Below, one piece after another: positions 35,804 to 45,462 of a stretch of 64,000 nt of DNA; the stretch's first letter is position 1, and each line of letters starts with the position of its first letter. The stretch spans positions 1,240,001 to 1,304,000 of the forward strand of contig OZ220496.1 in assembly GCA_965116235.1 (NCBI GenBank). The letters are read 5' to 3'. The notes beneath the pieces are model-generated. The model saw nothing but the letters and a program-made list of their open reading frames with translations. It had not been told where the DNA came from and searched no databases. The translations under genes were made by a program, and so were the position numbers. The DNA is from MPNP01 sp965116235. GTDB lineage: Bacteria > Pseudomonadota > Alphaproteobacteria > Rhodobacterales > Rhodobacteraceae.

Positions 35804-38765
35804 CGGACACATATTCCAGATGGGCCGAATCACTGTCGTTCCATTCGCCGTAGCGCGCGAAGTGATCATAATCGCTTGACGTCATGCCAAGGCCACTAAA
35901 TCTTCGCGAAACATATCCAAGGTCCTCGTCTTCGTAATTTTCAATGAGTGTCTGAAACTTGTTCCAATCCTGTACAAACATGTCTTCGTTGTCTGCGTTC
36001 ATCCTCTGGACAGCTTTCGTCTCGATATCGTTGCCGATGCCAAAGTACATGGTTTCCTCGACCGTGCCCTCGATGCCTTGCGTAAAGGCTCCCTTTTCAG
36101 CCATGATGGTTTGCAAGGGCATTTGCTTTTCAAACCGCTCGATATCCCTTGGCGTCGGGATTCTCCCTGACTTGTAGTCATAAAGCCGCCACTTGCTTTC
36201 GTCCTCCTTGTACTGGTCGACACGGTCCGTCTTGGCCACAAGCAGGAAGTCGAGTTCGGGAAAGTAAAACTCTCCGCGCTGTTCAATGTTTCTGGGCAGC
36301 GTGGCCTGACGCAAGTCGTCTTCGATCTTGAGCATTTCTTCTGCCCTCTCCTTGAGATTGGCCAGCCAGATGGCCTCGACAAAGGGGAGGGCACCGGTTT
36401 GCGACATGGTGTGCTGTGAAAGTTCGAGGAACTGATTCATCGCCGCTTCCGGATTCGTCAGATCAGCCGATTTGACAAACTTCTCTACAACCATGTGCAA
36501 GAGTATCCCCTTGAGCATGGCGCTATGCTCAATGCGCAACTTGCCAAGGGGTTTCAAGCCTAGGACTTCACGGGCATAGATGGCGTAGGGGTCCGCAATC
36601 AGGGTACGGATTTGGGTTACGCTCAATTGTCGGGGACGAACGACAGCGGGCGGGCTCGGATAGGGTCTCTTGTACGGTTGGGAACGCGTTGGTCTTTCGT
36701 AGAGCCGGGTCCGCGAGAGCAGGGCGTTCCCGCGGGCCTGCATGGCTTCCAGAGCCTCTGCTCCCGATGGCCCTATGCCACTGAGCAGGCCGGTCAGACG
36801 GCTAAGCCAGCGAGAAGGCGTGGTCGGATTGTCGGCATCCCTGATGCTGCGACTGAGAATCACCTTGGGAATCGACACGACATGCTGAAAGTCATGAGCG
36901 GTCAAGCCAATGGCCATTTCGGGCTGATTCAGGCCAAGCTGGGCTCGCAGGTTGCGGTTCAGCCACGGATCCGGCCCTGGCAAAATGGGCCAGGTTCCTT
37001 CATTCAGACTCGCGGCAATGACAATGTCTGCGGTTTGCATCCGAGCATTCTCCGTCGTCAGGATCCTCAGGGATTGATGGGTGCTCTCGCTGTGTTCAGT
37101 CCGAATTTCTGCTCCCAGACTCAAGAACAGTTCCGCATAATCGGCGGGTGCAAAGAGTAAATCGTCTTGGGCTGCATTCCGGATTTTTTGCAGCAGTTCA
37201 CGAACCTCAAGCCGCGCCTGATTCTCATCATTCAACAGATTGTCTACGGGTTCCCCCCAGCACCCGGCGACAAATTGCTCGGCGAATGAAAGATGCCACC
37301 CCACCAGATCGTTCAATGTTCCTTCGGACAGCAACGACAGGCCCTCGAACAGGCCATGGAACCAGACATGCCAAGACTTTGCATGCTTGATTTTGCTCTC
37401 TTGGGCCCAGTCGCTGATCTGATGGATGGGATCATGCTCCGGCCCTCGCGATCGCACGAAATATTCCATGTCATGGACCAGGCTGACATGCTCCTCATGT
37501 AGGTCTCCCGAACCCGCAAGCGGATGCTTGAGCAGAGCGATCATGTCCTCCAGACTGGCCTTCTTTCCCATGAGGGTTGCGATCATGGTCAGCAAGCGAC
37601 CCTCCAGACTTTGAACCAGTGAAGTCCCCCTGCTGCTGTCATGGGGAACGATGTTCCATTTTCGCAAGGCGAGCTTGACCTGTCTGACCAGCATGCGATC
37701 GGACGTTACAAGTGCGACGGTCTCGTGCTCGTGCAAGGCTCGCCGCATTTCCAGAGCAATGGTCTGAGCTTCCTGCCTTCGGTTCGGTGCCTCGATCAGT
37801 GAAATGCCGGCCGTGGCGGCGTGAATGTCTTGCAGCCGGGGTCCCTTGTCCATCCATTGATCGGTTACCGGAGCGGGTATCAGAGCCAGCGAAATCAATG
37901 GATTTCGAGGATGATTTGCGATGGTGGATGCCGTCCACAAAGGAACATCGGTCGGGTTCAGGCTCAATCGCCTGATGAGATTGCGGAAGCGATATTGCGG
38001 ATGATCAGGCAATGGAAACGGCTGATCCAGATTGTCCCAAGTCAAGGCATCCAGACAATTGTCAAAACCGGGCAGCACCAGAGCGCCTTGGGGCAGGTTG
38101 GCCACAGCTGTCATAAAATCCTGTGTTGAGCCGACCGAACCGGTTGAGCCGGCAATGATGACGGGATGTTCGGGCGGCTCCTGCGCCCATGAATCGATGA
38201 GTGCCTCAATGACAAGTCCAAGCCGTGTTTCGCGGTCCGGATACTGGTCATGACGCCAGTACTCGACGATAATTTCGATGAATTTGAGACTTTGCTGCCA
38301 GTGCTCGGATATGTCAGACAGGTCCAGCCCGCGTATCCGCTGCGGATCCACGTTTTCCTGATGCAGTTCCTGCAACAGGGATTCGAGGCTTCGTGTCAGG
38401 TCATATTTTGCCAAGTGCGAGGCAAAGCGCGTATCGTTTGCCAGCAACCTGTCAACGGCCTGCAGCAGTTCAAGCCGTCTTTGTATGTCGGACACGGGCA
38501 GGGGGATATGCGGGAATCTTGGATCGGAACTGAGGTCATTGATCAGCTTGAGTTGAGGCAAAAGAAGGTTTTTGCGGGCAACGAACTCGGCAATGACGGC
38601 GCGTTGAAGATTTCTTGTACTGAGATAAACTTCTACCTTTGCCAGATCAGCCGGGCTGGATGTGTCGGTCCGACTGAGCAAGCCCTCGACAAACTCCTTG
38701 GCAAAGTCGCAGCCAGGGGGAAGGGCAAAGATTCGGGGCGTGTCAAGGGATACAAACATGGGCAC
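35796..38765 (-). CDS. addB: Double-strand break repair protein AddB (alphaproteobacterial type)
   Basis: 989 aa from GTG 38765; ATG 38759 (MFVSLD) is equally plausible. An inactivated helicase-like N-terminal region (VIIAGSTGSVGSTQDF) precedes a C-terminal RecB-type nuclease domain. VAKTDRVDQY followed by WRLYDYKSG carries the D...DxK motif. SVTQIRTLIADPYAIYAREVL resembles the PD-(D/E)XK domain entry of AddB. It pairs with addA in an overlapping operon. Frame intact over 3 kb. Confidence 0.93.
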   Translation of the reverse strand: MPMFVSLDTPRIFALPPGCDFAKEFVEGLLSRTDTSSPADLAKVEVYLSTRNLQRAVIAEFVARKNLLLPQLKLINDLSSDPRFPHIPLPVSDIQRRLELLQAVDRLLANDTRFASHLAKYDLTRSLESLLQELHQENVDPQRIRGLDLSDISEHWQQSLKFIEIIVEYWRHDQYPDRETRLGLVIEALIDSWAQEPPEHPVIIAGSTGSVGSTQDFMTAVANLPQGALVLPGFDNCLDALTWDNLDQPFPLPDHPQYRFRNLIRRLSLNPTDVPLWTASTIANHPRNPLISLALIPAPVTDQWMDKGPRLQDIHAATAGISLIEAPNRRQEAQTIALEMRRALHEHETVALVTSDRMLVRQVKLALRKWNIVPHDSSRGTSLVQSLEGRLLTMIATLMGKKASLEDMIALLKHPLAGSGDLHEEHVSLVHDMEYFVRSRGPEHDPIHQISDWAQESKIKHAKSWHVWFHGLFEGLSLLSEGTLNDLVGWHLSFAEQFVAGCWGEPVDNLLNDENQARLEVRELLQKIRNAAQDDLLFAPADYAELFLSLGAEIRTEHSESTHQSLRILTTENARMQTADIVIAASLNEGTWPILPGPDPWLNRNLRAQLGLNQPEMAIGLTAHDFQHVVSIPKVILSRSIRDADNPTTPSRWLSRLTGLLSGIGPSGAEALEAMQARGNALLSRTRLYERPTRSQPYKRPYPSPPAVVRPRQLSVTQIRTLIADPYAIYAREVLGLKPLGKLRIEHSAMLKGILLHMVVEKFVKSADLTNPEAAMNQFLELSQHTMSQTGALPFVEAIWLANLKERAEEMLKIEDDLRQATLPRNIEQRGEFYFPELDFLLVAKTDRVDQYKEDESKWRLYDYKSGRIPTPRDIERFEKQMPLQTIMAEKGAFTQGIEGTVEETMYFGIGNDIETKAVQRMNADNEDMFVQDWNKFQTLIENYEDEDLGYVSRRFSGLGMTSSDYDHFARYGEWNDSDSAHLEYVSDE

Positions 38766-38879
38766 TGGCAGTAAAAGGACTGTTCTGGGGGCTTGATGCC
38801 TCAGGGCAGGAAAGGATGATCATGCAAACTTTGGTCCGATATGCAAGAGCGGTGTAAAAGACATCAGCCTGTCAGCAGC

Positions 38880-39581
38880 CTATGCCTTCAGCTTGTCCAG
38901 CAGACGATGAATTGACTGAATCCCGTAGGGCGTGTCCACAACGGCCCAGTCTCCATCATACACCATGCCCTGGATCCTTTTGGACCGGATGGCTTTATCC
39001 CACACGACATTCAGCGAAAATCGAGTTCCGTACTCGTCATCCAGTGTTTTTGTATGGATGACTTGTGCTCCAGAATAGACGAACTCGGCTGTGTCGCCCT
39101 GTCTCTTGAGAAGGTTTTGATCTCCGTCCAGATTGAAATCGCCCGAACCGGCGTATCCATGGGCTCGATTCACTGGAACGAGAAGCATGAGTATATCCAT
39201 GATCTCTGCGTCCCAAACTCGACCTAGAAGCGAGAGGGGATTTGGTCCCAGCCAGACGTTGTCCGAGTTCATCGTGAAGATCGGTTTTCTTCCCAGCTGT
39301 GGCATTGCGTTCAGGAGTCCGCCACCGGTGTCAAGTATGTTCGGCTTTTCGACAATGACCTCAACGCCGGTTCGGTCGGCCAAATGATCGACCACTTTGT
39401 CGCTGAGGTAATGGGCATTGACAACACAGTGGTCAATGTCAGCCCCTTGGACCTGGGCCAGCGCGTGATCAAGGAGGGTCATGTGTCCCACCGTGAGGAG
39501 CGGCTTGGGCAAATGGGTCACCAAATCACCGAGCCGCGTGCCAAAACCGGCAGCAAAAATCATGGCCGCTTGAGGGTTCAT
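38880..39581 (-). CDS. murU: N-acetylmuramate-1-phosphate uridylyltransferase (MurU-like nucleotidyltransferase)
   Basis: A 233-aa sugar-1-phosphate nucleotidyltransferase. The N-terminal MIFAAGFGTRLGDL is the NTP-binding GxGTR loop; HLPKPLLTVGHMTLLDH, MNSDNVW and LDTGGGLLNA follow the MurU pattern. It makes UDP-MurNAc in the fosfomycin-bypassing peptidoglycan recycling route together with AmgK, encoded by the overlapping upstream gene (4 bp). Confidence 0.88.
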   Translation of the reverse strand: MNPQAAMIFAAGFGTRLGDLVTHLPKPLLTVGHMTLLDHALAQVQGADIDHCVVNAHYLSDKVVDHLADRTGVEVIVEKPNILDTGGGLLNAMPQLGRKPIFTMNSDNVWLGPNPLSLLGRVWDAEIMDILMLLVPVNRAHGYAGSGDFNLDGDQNLLKRQGDTAEFVYSGAQVIHTKTLDDEYGTRFSLNVVWDKAIRSKRIQGMVYDGDWAVVDTPYGIQSIHRLLDKLKA

Positions 39582-40588
39582 GTCCGCCGCCTCAGTCGAT
39601 TCAGGTTGTCAGGGCTGGGCTCGGGCATGTATTCCTTGACAATGGCTTCGATCTCGGCCTGATTGGTAATCTCGATATCTCTGGTCAAATGGCCCCAGAC
39701 GCGAGGTATGAGATCGACATAATGAGGTTTTGCATCCCGGATGCTCAGACGAGCGAAAACGCCCATGATTCTCAGATTGCGCTGAATTCCTGAGATCGCC
39801 ATGGCATGAACGATCGCCTCTTCGGTTTCATTTGTGAGCTCATGATATGCGTGGATCAACTTTTGTCGAAGGGATAGACTCACATCACGACGGGCGTCTT
39901 CCAGCAGCGATACCAAGTCGTAGGACCAGTGCCCCAGGGCACCGTCCTGAAAATCAAGAAGTCCCACTCGCTCCAGCCCTTGCCGGTTGGATAGCCAAAC
40001 CAAATTGTCCGCATGATAGTCGCGATGGATAAAGACATTGGCACGGTCCAAGCTGTCGACAGCTGAAGCGACCCGATGAACCAGCGTCTCACGGATTGCC
40101 GGATCAATCGGAGTGTCGGTGATATTTTGGCTGTACCAGTCAAGCGAGAGGGCCGCGAGGTCGCCCTGCACCGAAGCCGAATACTTCGGTATGCCTTTTG
40201 GGGGATGAGAGTGTCTGATTTTTGCCAGCACCTCAATGGCGCATGTGTAAATTTGTAGTTCCGCTGCCGGATTCTTCTTGAGAAGAGAACTGTACAGCTC
40301 ATCGCCCAGATCTTCAATCAGCAGCAGGCCCATTTCTCGGTTTTGGTGGATGATTCTCGGTGGGCTGAGGCCCAGATGGATGAGATGGCTGGCGATGTCA
40401 ACAAAAGGCTTGAGCGAGCCACACGTGGCTTCCGGGGCATCCATCAGCACCATCGACTCATCGGAACCGGCTCCAAAGACGCGATAGTATTTGCGCAGGG
40501 ACGCGTCACCAGCAAGAGGCCTGACCACAGCGTGATCCATTCCCAAACTAGCGAGGAACTCTCTATGAATTCGGGAACGATCAGTCAA
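39578..40588 (-). CDS. amgK: Amino-sugar kinase AmgK (aminoglycoside phosphotransferase fold)
   Basis: Phosphorylates MurNAc/GlcNAc at the anomeric carbon for cell-wall recycling. LAGDASLRKYYRV is the Gly-rich loop; LLLIEDLGDELY, VFIHRDYHADNLVWL (catalytic HxDxxxxN) and VGLLDFQDGALGHWSYDLVSLLEDAR (DFQD metal motif) are conserved. TTG 40588 after GGAGAA gives 336 aa, the family length, overlapping the tsaE stop; the open frame extends further upstream only inside tsaE. Confidence 0.9.
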   Translation of the reverse strand: MTDRSRIHREFLASLGMDHAVVRPLAGDASLRKYYRVFGAGSDESMVLMDAPEATCGSLKPFVDIASHLIHLGLSPPRIIHQNREMGLLLIEDLGDELYSSLLKKNPAAELQIYTCAIEVLAKIRHSHPPKGIPKYSASVQGDLAALSLDWYSQNITDTPIDPAIRETLVHRVASAVDSLDRANVFIHRDYHADNLVWLSNRQGLERVGLLDFQDGALGHWSYDLVSLLEDARRDVSLSLRQKLIHAYHELTNETEEAIVHAMAISGIQRNLRIMGVFARLSIRDAKPHYVDLIPRVWGHLTRDIEITNQAEIEAIVKEYMPEPSPDNLNRLRRRT

Positions 40589-41060
40589 GTACGTTCTCCA
40601 ATTGCTTGCAGATCCCTTGATTGCTGGTCGTAAAGGTAATTGTTCGCCGGTCTGAATGAACCGGATCATGTTCGAATGCTACAGCCAGCGCATCGTCTGG
40701 GGTATAGTGTTCAAGCCTGTTGCCCCACTCGATAAGGCACAGGGCTTCTTCGAAGGCTTCTTCCAGGCCGAGCTCAAATATCTCGTGTGCAGATTGCAGA
40801 CGGTATAGATCGGCATGCCAAATCTCAAACTCCTTCCCTTGGTAGGTTTGCACCAGAGTGTAAGTTGGCGATGGAATATCTTGTTCTTGGAGATGATGCG
40901 GCAACAGGGACCGAATGAATTCTCGAGCAAAAACCGATTTCCCGGCCCCCAATGGTCCATTCAGTAGCAGCACGTCTCCTTTTGTCATTGTCAATGCCGT
41001 CTTTGATGCCAATTCACCGGTGTGTTCAGGAGAATTGGACGTCATGGTGAAAACGAACAT
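40581..41060 (-). CDS. tsaE: tRNA threonylcarbamoyladenosine synthesis ATPase TsaE
   Basis: 159 aa. P-loop GPLGAGKS (35-42), SPTYTLVQTY, IWHADLYRL and LIEWGNRLE are the TsaE signature blocks. It supports the TsaBD complex in t6A37 tRNA modification. First gene of tsaE-amgK-murU on the minus strand. The start may be ATG 41045 (MTSNSPEH). Confidence 0.93.
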   Translation of the reverse strand: MFVFTMTSNSPEHTGELASKTALTMTKGDVLLLNGPLGAGKSVFAREFIRSLLPHHLQEQDIPSPTYTLVQTYQGKEFEIWHADLYRLQSAHEIFELGLEEAFEEALCLIEWGNRLEHYTPDDALAVAFEHDPVHSDRRTITFTTSNQGICKQLENVLD

Positions 41061-41446
41061 GTGCTTGGGTCAGGATACAACTTCAGAGTGTCTGTGACGT
41101 TTTGCCAAAGTCAGGTCGGCAGGTGTTTTCGACGATGAAGCAAAACGGTTCGAAATCAACGAGTGGTCCCGTGCTGTCCCCACGGTGTTCGATCTCTGCT
41201 CACGAAGGTCAGAGGAATCGCTGAGAGGGTACGTTTACACGTTTCTGTTCACCGATACGGTTAAGAAAATGGTTCGTCTTTATCCCGAAATTGGGGCGAA
41301 TTCTATCCAAGTTATCATCTTGGATGCGCGAGTGATTCAGGCATCTTTGTATGGGTTTGACAGGGTGCTTGTCATTTTTCCTGTGGGTTGTGTATTTGAC
41401 TGATCCGCCAGCCTTGGTTTGGACGTTCAGTCAAGCCCCATTTAGT
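41061..41446. other. Intergenic region, no gene seen
   Basis: About 390 bp upstream of tsaE. It presumably contains the tsaE-amgK-murU promoter. A 72-codon plus-strand frame (41185-41403) has no family features. Confidence 0.4.
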
Positions 41447-42144
41447 TTACTCTGTGTATTGGCTTATCAAGTGGGGAATTTCGTTGATGGATAACGCAAA
41501 ACTTCTCGGCAATTTGCCTCGCTGTAAATGTCTCAGTTTTTCAAGGCGCTCTTGGTCGTTTTTCTGATAGTATTCTCCGTCGACGATGATCAGTAAAACA
41601 ACATCTTGGTTTTGACAACTCGTGAACCGCTTCATCAACTCTAACATTTCCCCAAATTGCTGGTCCTGACTCCCCCCGCTCTCAGCCGTGTATTTGTGCA
41701 TGGCATAAAACGTCTTGTCCCCTGTTTTCCATGAAAAGTCCAGTGATTTACCAGGAAGTTTCTTACCATCGGTTTCGGATTCTATGTTTCCGTCGCTAGA
41801 CACCTTCAACGATTTTTTCCCAGCTTTCGGTAACACTTTAAAATCATTTACTCCCGGGAGTGCTTCAATCCAATCTGCTGCTACTTTTTCATGGAATGCC
41901 GTTCGAGTAGGATTTTTGCAAAACAAGCTGCAAACATGTCGTCATTCTGAATTTTGTCTAGCACTTCGCGTTCAGCAAACCCAAAGCAACGAACAAAACT
42001 CTCTAAGCGCTTCATCAATCTTTCGCCTCTATCTTTCGCTTCAGTTCTAACTTTCTGATGAGCACGGCGCCATAGTTCCTGCTCTATAGCCACATAATCG
42101 GGTGGAGTTCTATGGTTGACATGCAAACTTTTGTTATCAGCCAT
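41447..42144 (-). pseudogene. Type II restriction endonuclease candidate, frameshifted
   Basis: ATG 42144 reads MADNKSLHVNHRTPPDYVAIE and runs to the A5 stretch near 41918. One extra A would give CFAKNPTRTAF and continue as FHEKVAADWIEALPG, KSLDFSWKTGDKTFYAMHKYT and ESGGSQDQQFGEM to 41447, about 230 aa in all. The D...K...GGSQDxQ pattern resembles several type II endonucleases, where it lies around the PD-(D/E)XK site. Its divergent neighbour is an adenine methyltransferase. I could not name the isoschizomer group. The single-base loss probably inactivates it. Confidence 0.55.
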
Positions 42145-42577
42145 GACTATTTCCTCCTTGACTAGTTTTAGTTTGCTATGTTTTGTTCGGGAATGACCAA
42201 GCTTTGGCTAGCGTTATCTAGCTCGCCAACCCACGATTCTACGAAGCCTTTTCAGAATGAACCACTAAGCGTTTGCAGCACAATGATGTGCTATGACATT
42301 TCATGCAAACGACATCAGTCCTTTTCTGGATGACAGATAATAGACAATTCGTGGTGCTTTTTTACCAAATTTCATCTGAATAGTAAAAAGCACGACACCT
42401 CATACGGTGTAAAACCCTTAACCTAATTTCACTGACGTTGCACTATTAAGATTGAATATGTTTGTTATAATGATGATGCAATTGACGAGTTTGTCAGCTC
42501 TTATTAGGCCAAACTGTGTCTCTCGTGAAAGGTTTCCATGAAGTTCAGCTGAAGGAGGGCTGCAGAGTGAACAAGAT
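42145..42577. promoter_or_regulatory. Divergent promoter region of the R-M pair, with a hairpin
   Basis: 433 bp between endonuclease and methyltransferase, AT-rich, with no control (C) protein gene visible. An imperfect inverted repeat, TCGTGGTGCTTTTTTAC (42349-42365) against GTAAAAAGCACGA (42382-42394), could be an operator or terminator. Confidence 0.4.
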
Positions 42578-43522
42578 ATGGCTCCCGCTATGGGAATAGA
42601 CAAAAAGCGAACGAATGGACAATATTACACTCGGGGTAATCCGTTCAAACTAAAACCATTCAAAAAGTGGGCCTCAAAGGCACAACTAGAAAACAGGACG
42701 GTTCTAGAACCATTTGCCGGAGCAAATCATATCATCAGGGCATTGCAAAGTGAGGATCTGTGCAATGGTTTTCTTTCATTTGATATCAACCCAGCTGACG
42801 GTTGTGTCAGACGCAAAGATACCATAGAATCATTCCCGACAGGATTTGATGCCTGTGTAACCAACCCCCCATGGCTGGCCAGAAATTCGGCCACTCGAAG
42901 AGGTCTGTTATATCCTGATACTTCTCATGACGATCTGTACAAGCACTGCCTTGAATTGTGCCTTAAGCATTGTGAGTATGTTGCGGCGTTGATACCGGCG
43001 AGTTATCTGCAAAGTGGATTGTTTCGAGATCGTTTAAGGACTTACATCCTGCTGCATGACGACACCTTGTTCTCGGACACGGCCAATCCTGTGTGCCTGG
43101 CGCTGTTTGATGGCACCTTCAGCGAGAAAGTAGAGATTTACTACGACAATGAAAGAATCGGCAAGCTGAGCACTCTTGAAAGCAAAATTCCCCAATCGGT
43201 GAGGAACAAGAACGCCCGATTCAATGATACCGATGGCTGCCTTGGCTTCATTTCGTTTGACAATACACGAAACCGGTCAATCCGGTTTTGCGATGCACGG
43301 GAGATCAAGGATTATTCGATCAAGGTTTCATCCAGATTCATCACTCGCATCAGTGGCAACTTTGACACTTCAATCATTGATAAACTGAACGAGATGGTGG
43401 ATCAATTCCGAGAGGGCACACACGATCTGTTTTTAACACCGTTCAAAGGTATTCGAAGTGACGGTTCATACAGGAGAAGAATGAGTTTTGCGTTGGCCAG
43501 GAGGTTGATTGACGCCGTGTGA
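42578..43522 (+). CDS. Type II N6-adenine DNA methyltransferase
   Basis: A 314-aa SAM-dependent methyltransferase. QYYTRGNPF (15-23) precedes the SAM motif VLEPFAGANHI (from residue 42). SFDINPADG is motif II-like, and NPPW (96-99) is the catalytic motif IV of adenine methyltransferases. A target-recognition region fills the C-terminal part. Start ATG 42578 or ATG 42590; the GGAGGG ahead of 42578 is about 18 bp away. With its endonuclease frameshifted it may now act as an orphan methylase, giving its motif a constitutive mark. Confidence 0.78.
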   Translation: MAPAMGIDKKRTNGQYYTRGNPFKLKPFKKWASKAQLENRTVLEPFAGANHIIRALQSEDLCNGFLSFDINPADGCVRRKDTIESFPTGFDACVTNPPWLARNSATRRGLLYPDTSHDDLYKHCLELCLKHCEYVAALIPASYLQSGLFRDRLRTYILLHDDTLFSDTANPVCLALFDGTFSEKVEIYYDNERIGKLSTLESKIPQSVRNKNARFNDTDGCLGFISFDNTRNRSIRFCDAREIKDYSIKVSSRFITRISGNFDTSIIDKLNEMVDQFREGTHDLFLTPFKGIRSDGSYRRRMSFALARRLIDAV

Positions 43523-43885
43523 CGCAAGCATTTTACCCTGAATGACTGATGCCATCTCAGCAGCAACTTCCTTGAATGCTGACGTGACATTAGATTTCCT
43601 GGAAATGCAACAGACTCCCGGCCGAAACAAGGGGAAAAAACACCATTTGTATGGTTCAATCCCCATGTTCAGCAGCTGCTTCCAGAAATTAATCCTCATG
43701 ACCTCCTGATGGTTTTGGGAAGCCTTGCATAGGCATCCCAACAACTTCTTCACCCTCCCACAGCGGCAAACCCAGCGTTGTTTCCCGCGAGATTCTCATG
43801 ATTCCGATTCAAAAACTTCCCCTGAGTCGTCTGCTATGAAAGGACGCAATTGGTGTTCTAAAGAACACTGACGACCGTAATTGAG
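43523..43885. other. Intergenic region, no gene seen
   Basis: About 360 bp. A minus-strand frame at 43466-43753 (95 codons) overlaps the methyltransferase end and shows no recognisable family, so it is not called. Confidence 0.4.
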
Positions 43886-44875
43886 TTACCGTCCATTGCG
43901 GCGAACAAATCCTCTCGCCGAGTCTCGTCGACGGAACCGTTTGTACTTCTCGTTGACCATGTTAAACGCACACAGGTGTATTATGCGACCCTCAACAACG
44001 AGAGCGCCACCGGTGACTTCTGCATTGTCGAAACGAACGTCCTGACCTTCACCGACAGCCTCATATGTCTCTTCGGGAGCATTGCCGATCCTTTCAAGAA
44101 ACTCCTTGACGTTGAAGGGCTTGATTTCAGTTTGCCCGGAGATCTCATGGTCAATGGCATCCAACGCATAACTTTTCATCAGCTTTTTGAAGCTGCCCGA
44201 CATGGCATTGCCCGAATCGAATATATCGACACCCGCGGTGATTCCGCCGATCGAGAACACGGCACCAATTTGTTGGGGCAACGGTGAAAAGGCGTTCAGA
44301 TATTCGTCGAGACCGGCACGGTGCTTGCGAAAAATGGTATCCGAAGCACTCGTTTGCGACCGTGCCTTCATGCGTTCTGCCTTGAACGAAATGTCGTTCC
44401 AGACCTCACTTTGGTTGCCCCGTCGAGAACCTCTCGACCGCATCGTTTCATTCACCTGCTGAGCTTTCCTTGCACGTCCTTCAGCATAGTGTGCACGATC
44501 AGCACTGGTGAAATTGTAGGATGTATGGCGCCATCGGCCCGCTTCGACGCAGGAAACTGGAACAGTTATGGTCTTGCTGGCAGGGACCATCACGGATACA
44601 TTGAGAATTCGATTCTGCTTGGCCCCCAGCAATTCTTCTCCGTCCAGAAGCAGAACGCTCTTCGCACTCAAATTCTTTACCTTGAGTTCGGGTACGCTGC
44701 CACCCTCTGATATTTCCGTTATCTCGACAAGTTTTTGTTCAAGAGCCTCGCCAAGAAGTAAATAAGCCGCTTTTGTTTTCTCTGTGTGCCTGAAAAGCGG
44801 ATACATTTTCAAGGATTGAAATGATTGGGGTTGGCCTACGTTTACTTCTGAAAGGAAACTGTTCAATACGCTCAT
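43886..44875 (-). CDS. ARPP-1 (DUF6569) family protein
   Basis: 329 aa. YPLFRHTEKTKAAYLLLGEAL, ITEISEGGSVPELKVKN and LLLDGEELLGAKQNRILN, then SCVEAGRWRH, are the conserved core of this family, named for association with ADP-ribosylglycohydrolase and rhodanese-phosphatase proteins. It is often predicted to take part in ADP-ribose or NAD-linked stress and conflict systems, but its activity is unknown to me. No signal peptide or membrane helix. It sits alone between the R-M pair and ATPase C. Confidence 0.8.
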   Translation of the reverse strand: MSVLNSFLSEVNVGQPQSFQSLKMYPLFRHTEKTKAAYLLLGEALEQKLVEITEISEGGSVPELKVKNLSAKSVLLLDGEELLGAKQNRILNVSVMVPASKTITVPVSCVEAGRWRHTSYNFTSADRAHYAEGRARKAQQVNETMRSRGSRRGNQSEVWNDISFKAERMKARSQTSASDTIFRKHRAGLDEYLNAFSPLPQQIGAVFSIGGITAGVDIFDSGNAMSGSFKKLMKSYALDAIDHEISGQTEIKPFNVKEFLERIGNAPEETYEAVGEGQDVRFDNAEVTGGALVVEGRIIHLCAFNMVNEKYKRFRRRDSARGFVRRNGR

Positions 44876-45462
44876 GCACGGATCTCCACAAATTAACGGT
44901 TGAATGCTGGTGAGATTGACAATTCAGTGTGCATCAGCACTGAACAGCTTCTCTCGCGGGTTGCCTTGCGCAGGCTTCCCGACCATGTCCTTCATCCGCA
45001 AATGCGTCTCCAAATCTGGCCATGATTTAGTGCAGTTCCGTTGACAGGATTGCACGAATCTGCCATGGCATAGTGTGGTGTCACTATGCTCGGACTTGGT
45101 TCAGAATTTTGACGCTCATGCACAAGGGGTCGATCACGCCCTTGCTGATGACAGGGTAAAACTCATCTTCAAGATGAGGATTTCAGGACACCAACCTGCT
45201 CTTGGGGTGGATGCAAGAGCAACTGCATGGAGTTTGATGCTGACCTGACTTCAGTCTGGTCACTCGGATTTGCTGATGAAGAGGCTCATACTATAGATAT
45301 AGGTGTCAGCTTGAGATTTTCAAGAGTAAATCTAAGAAAATATCAGTTTCAGGCTGTCCAGCGACGTACATGGCACTCCAGTGCGGACAGGCCTGTCATT
45401 GACGTCTCTCACAGTTTCGGATGAGCACCGGATGACGAGTCCTGAATCCGCCGTGGAGTTGC
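44876..45462. other. Gene-poor stretch
   Basis: About 590 bp with only short frames lacking family features (for example 45227-45424). No repeat or RNA recognised. Confidence 0.4.

Noticed and set aside
42865..42870. C6 run in the methyltransferase NPPW codons considered as a phase-variation tract
   Set aside because: Six bases is short, it encodes the invariant Pro-Pro of the catalytic motif, and the frame is intact.
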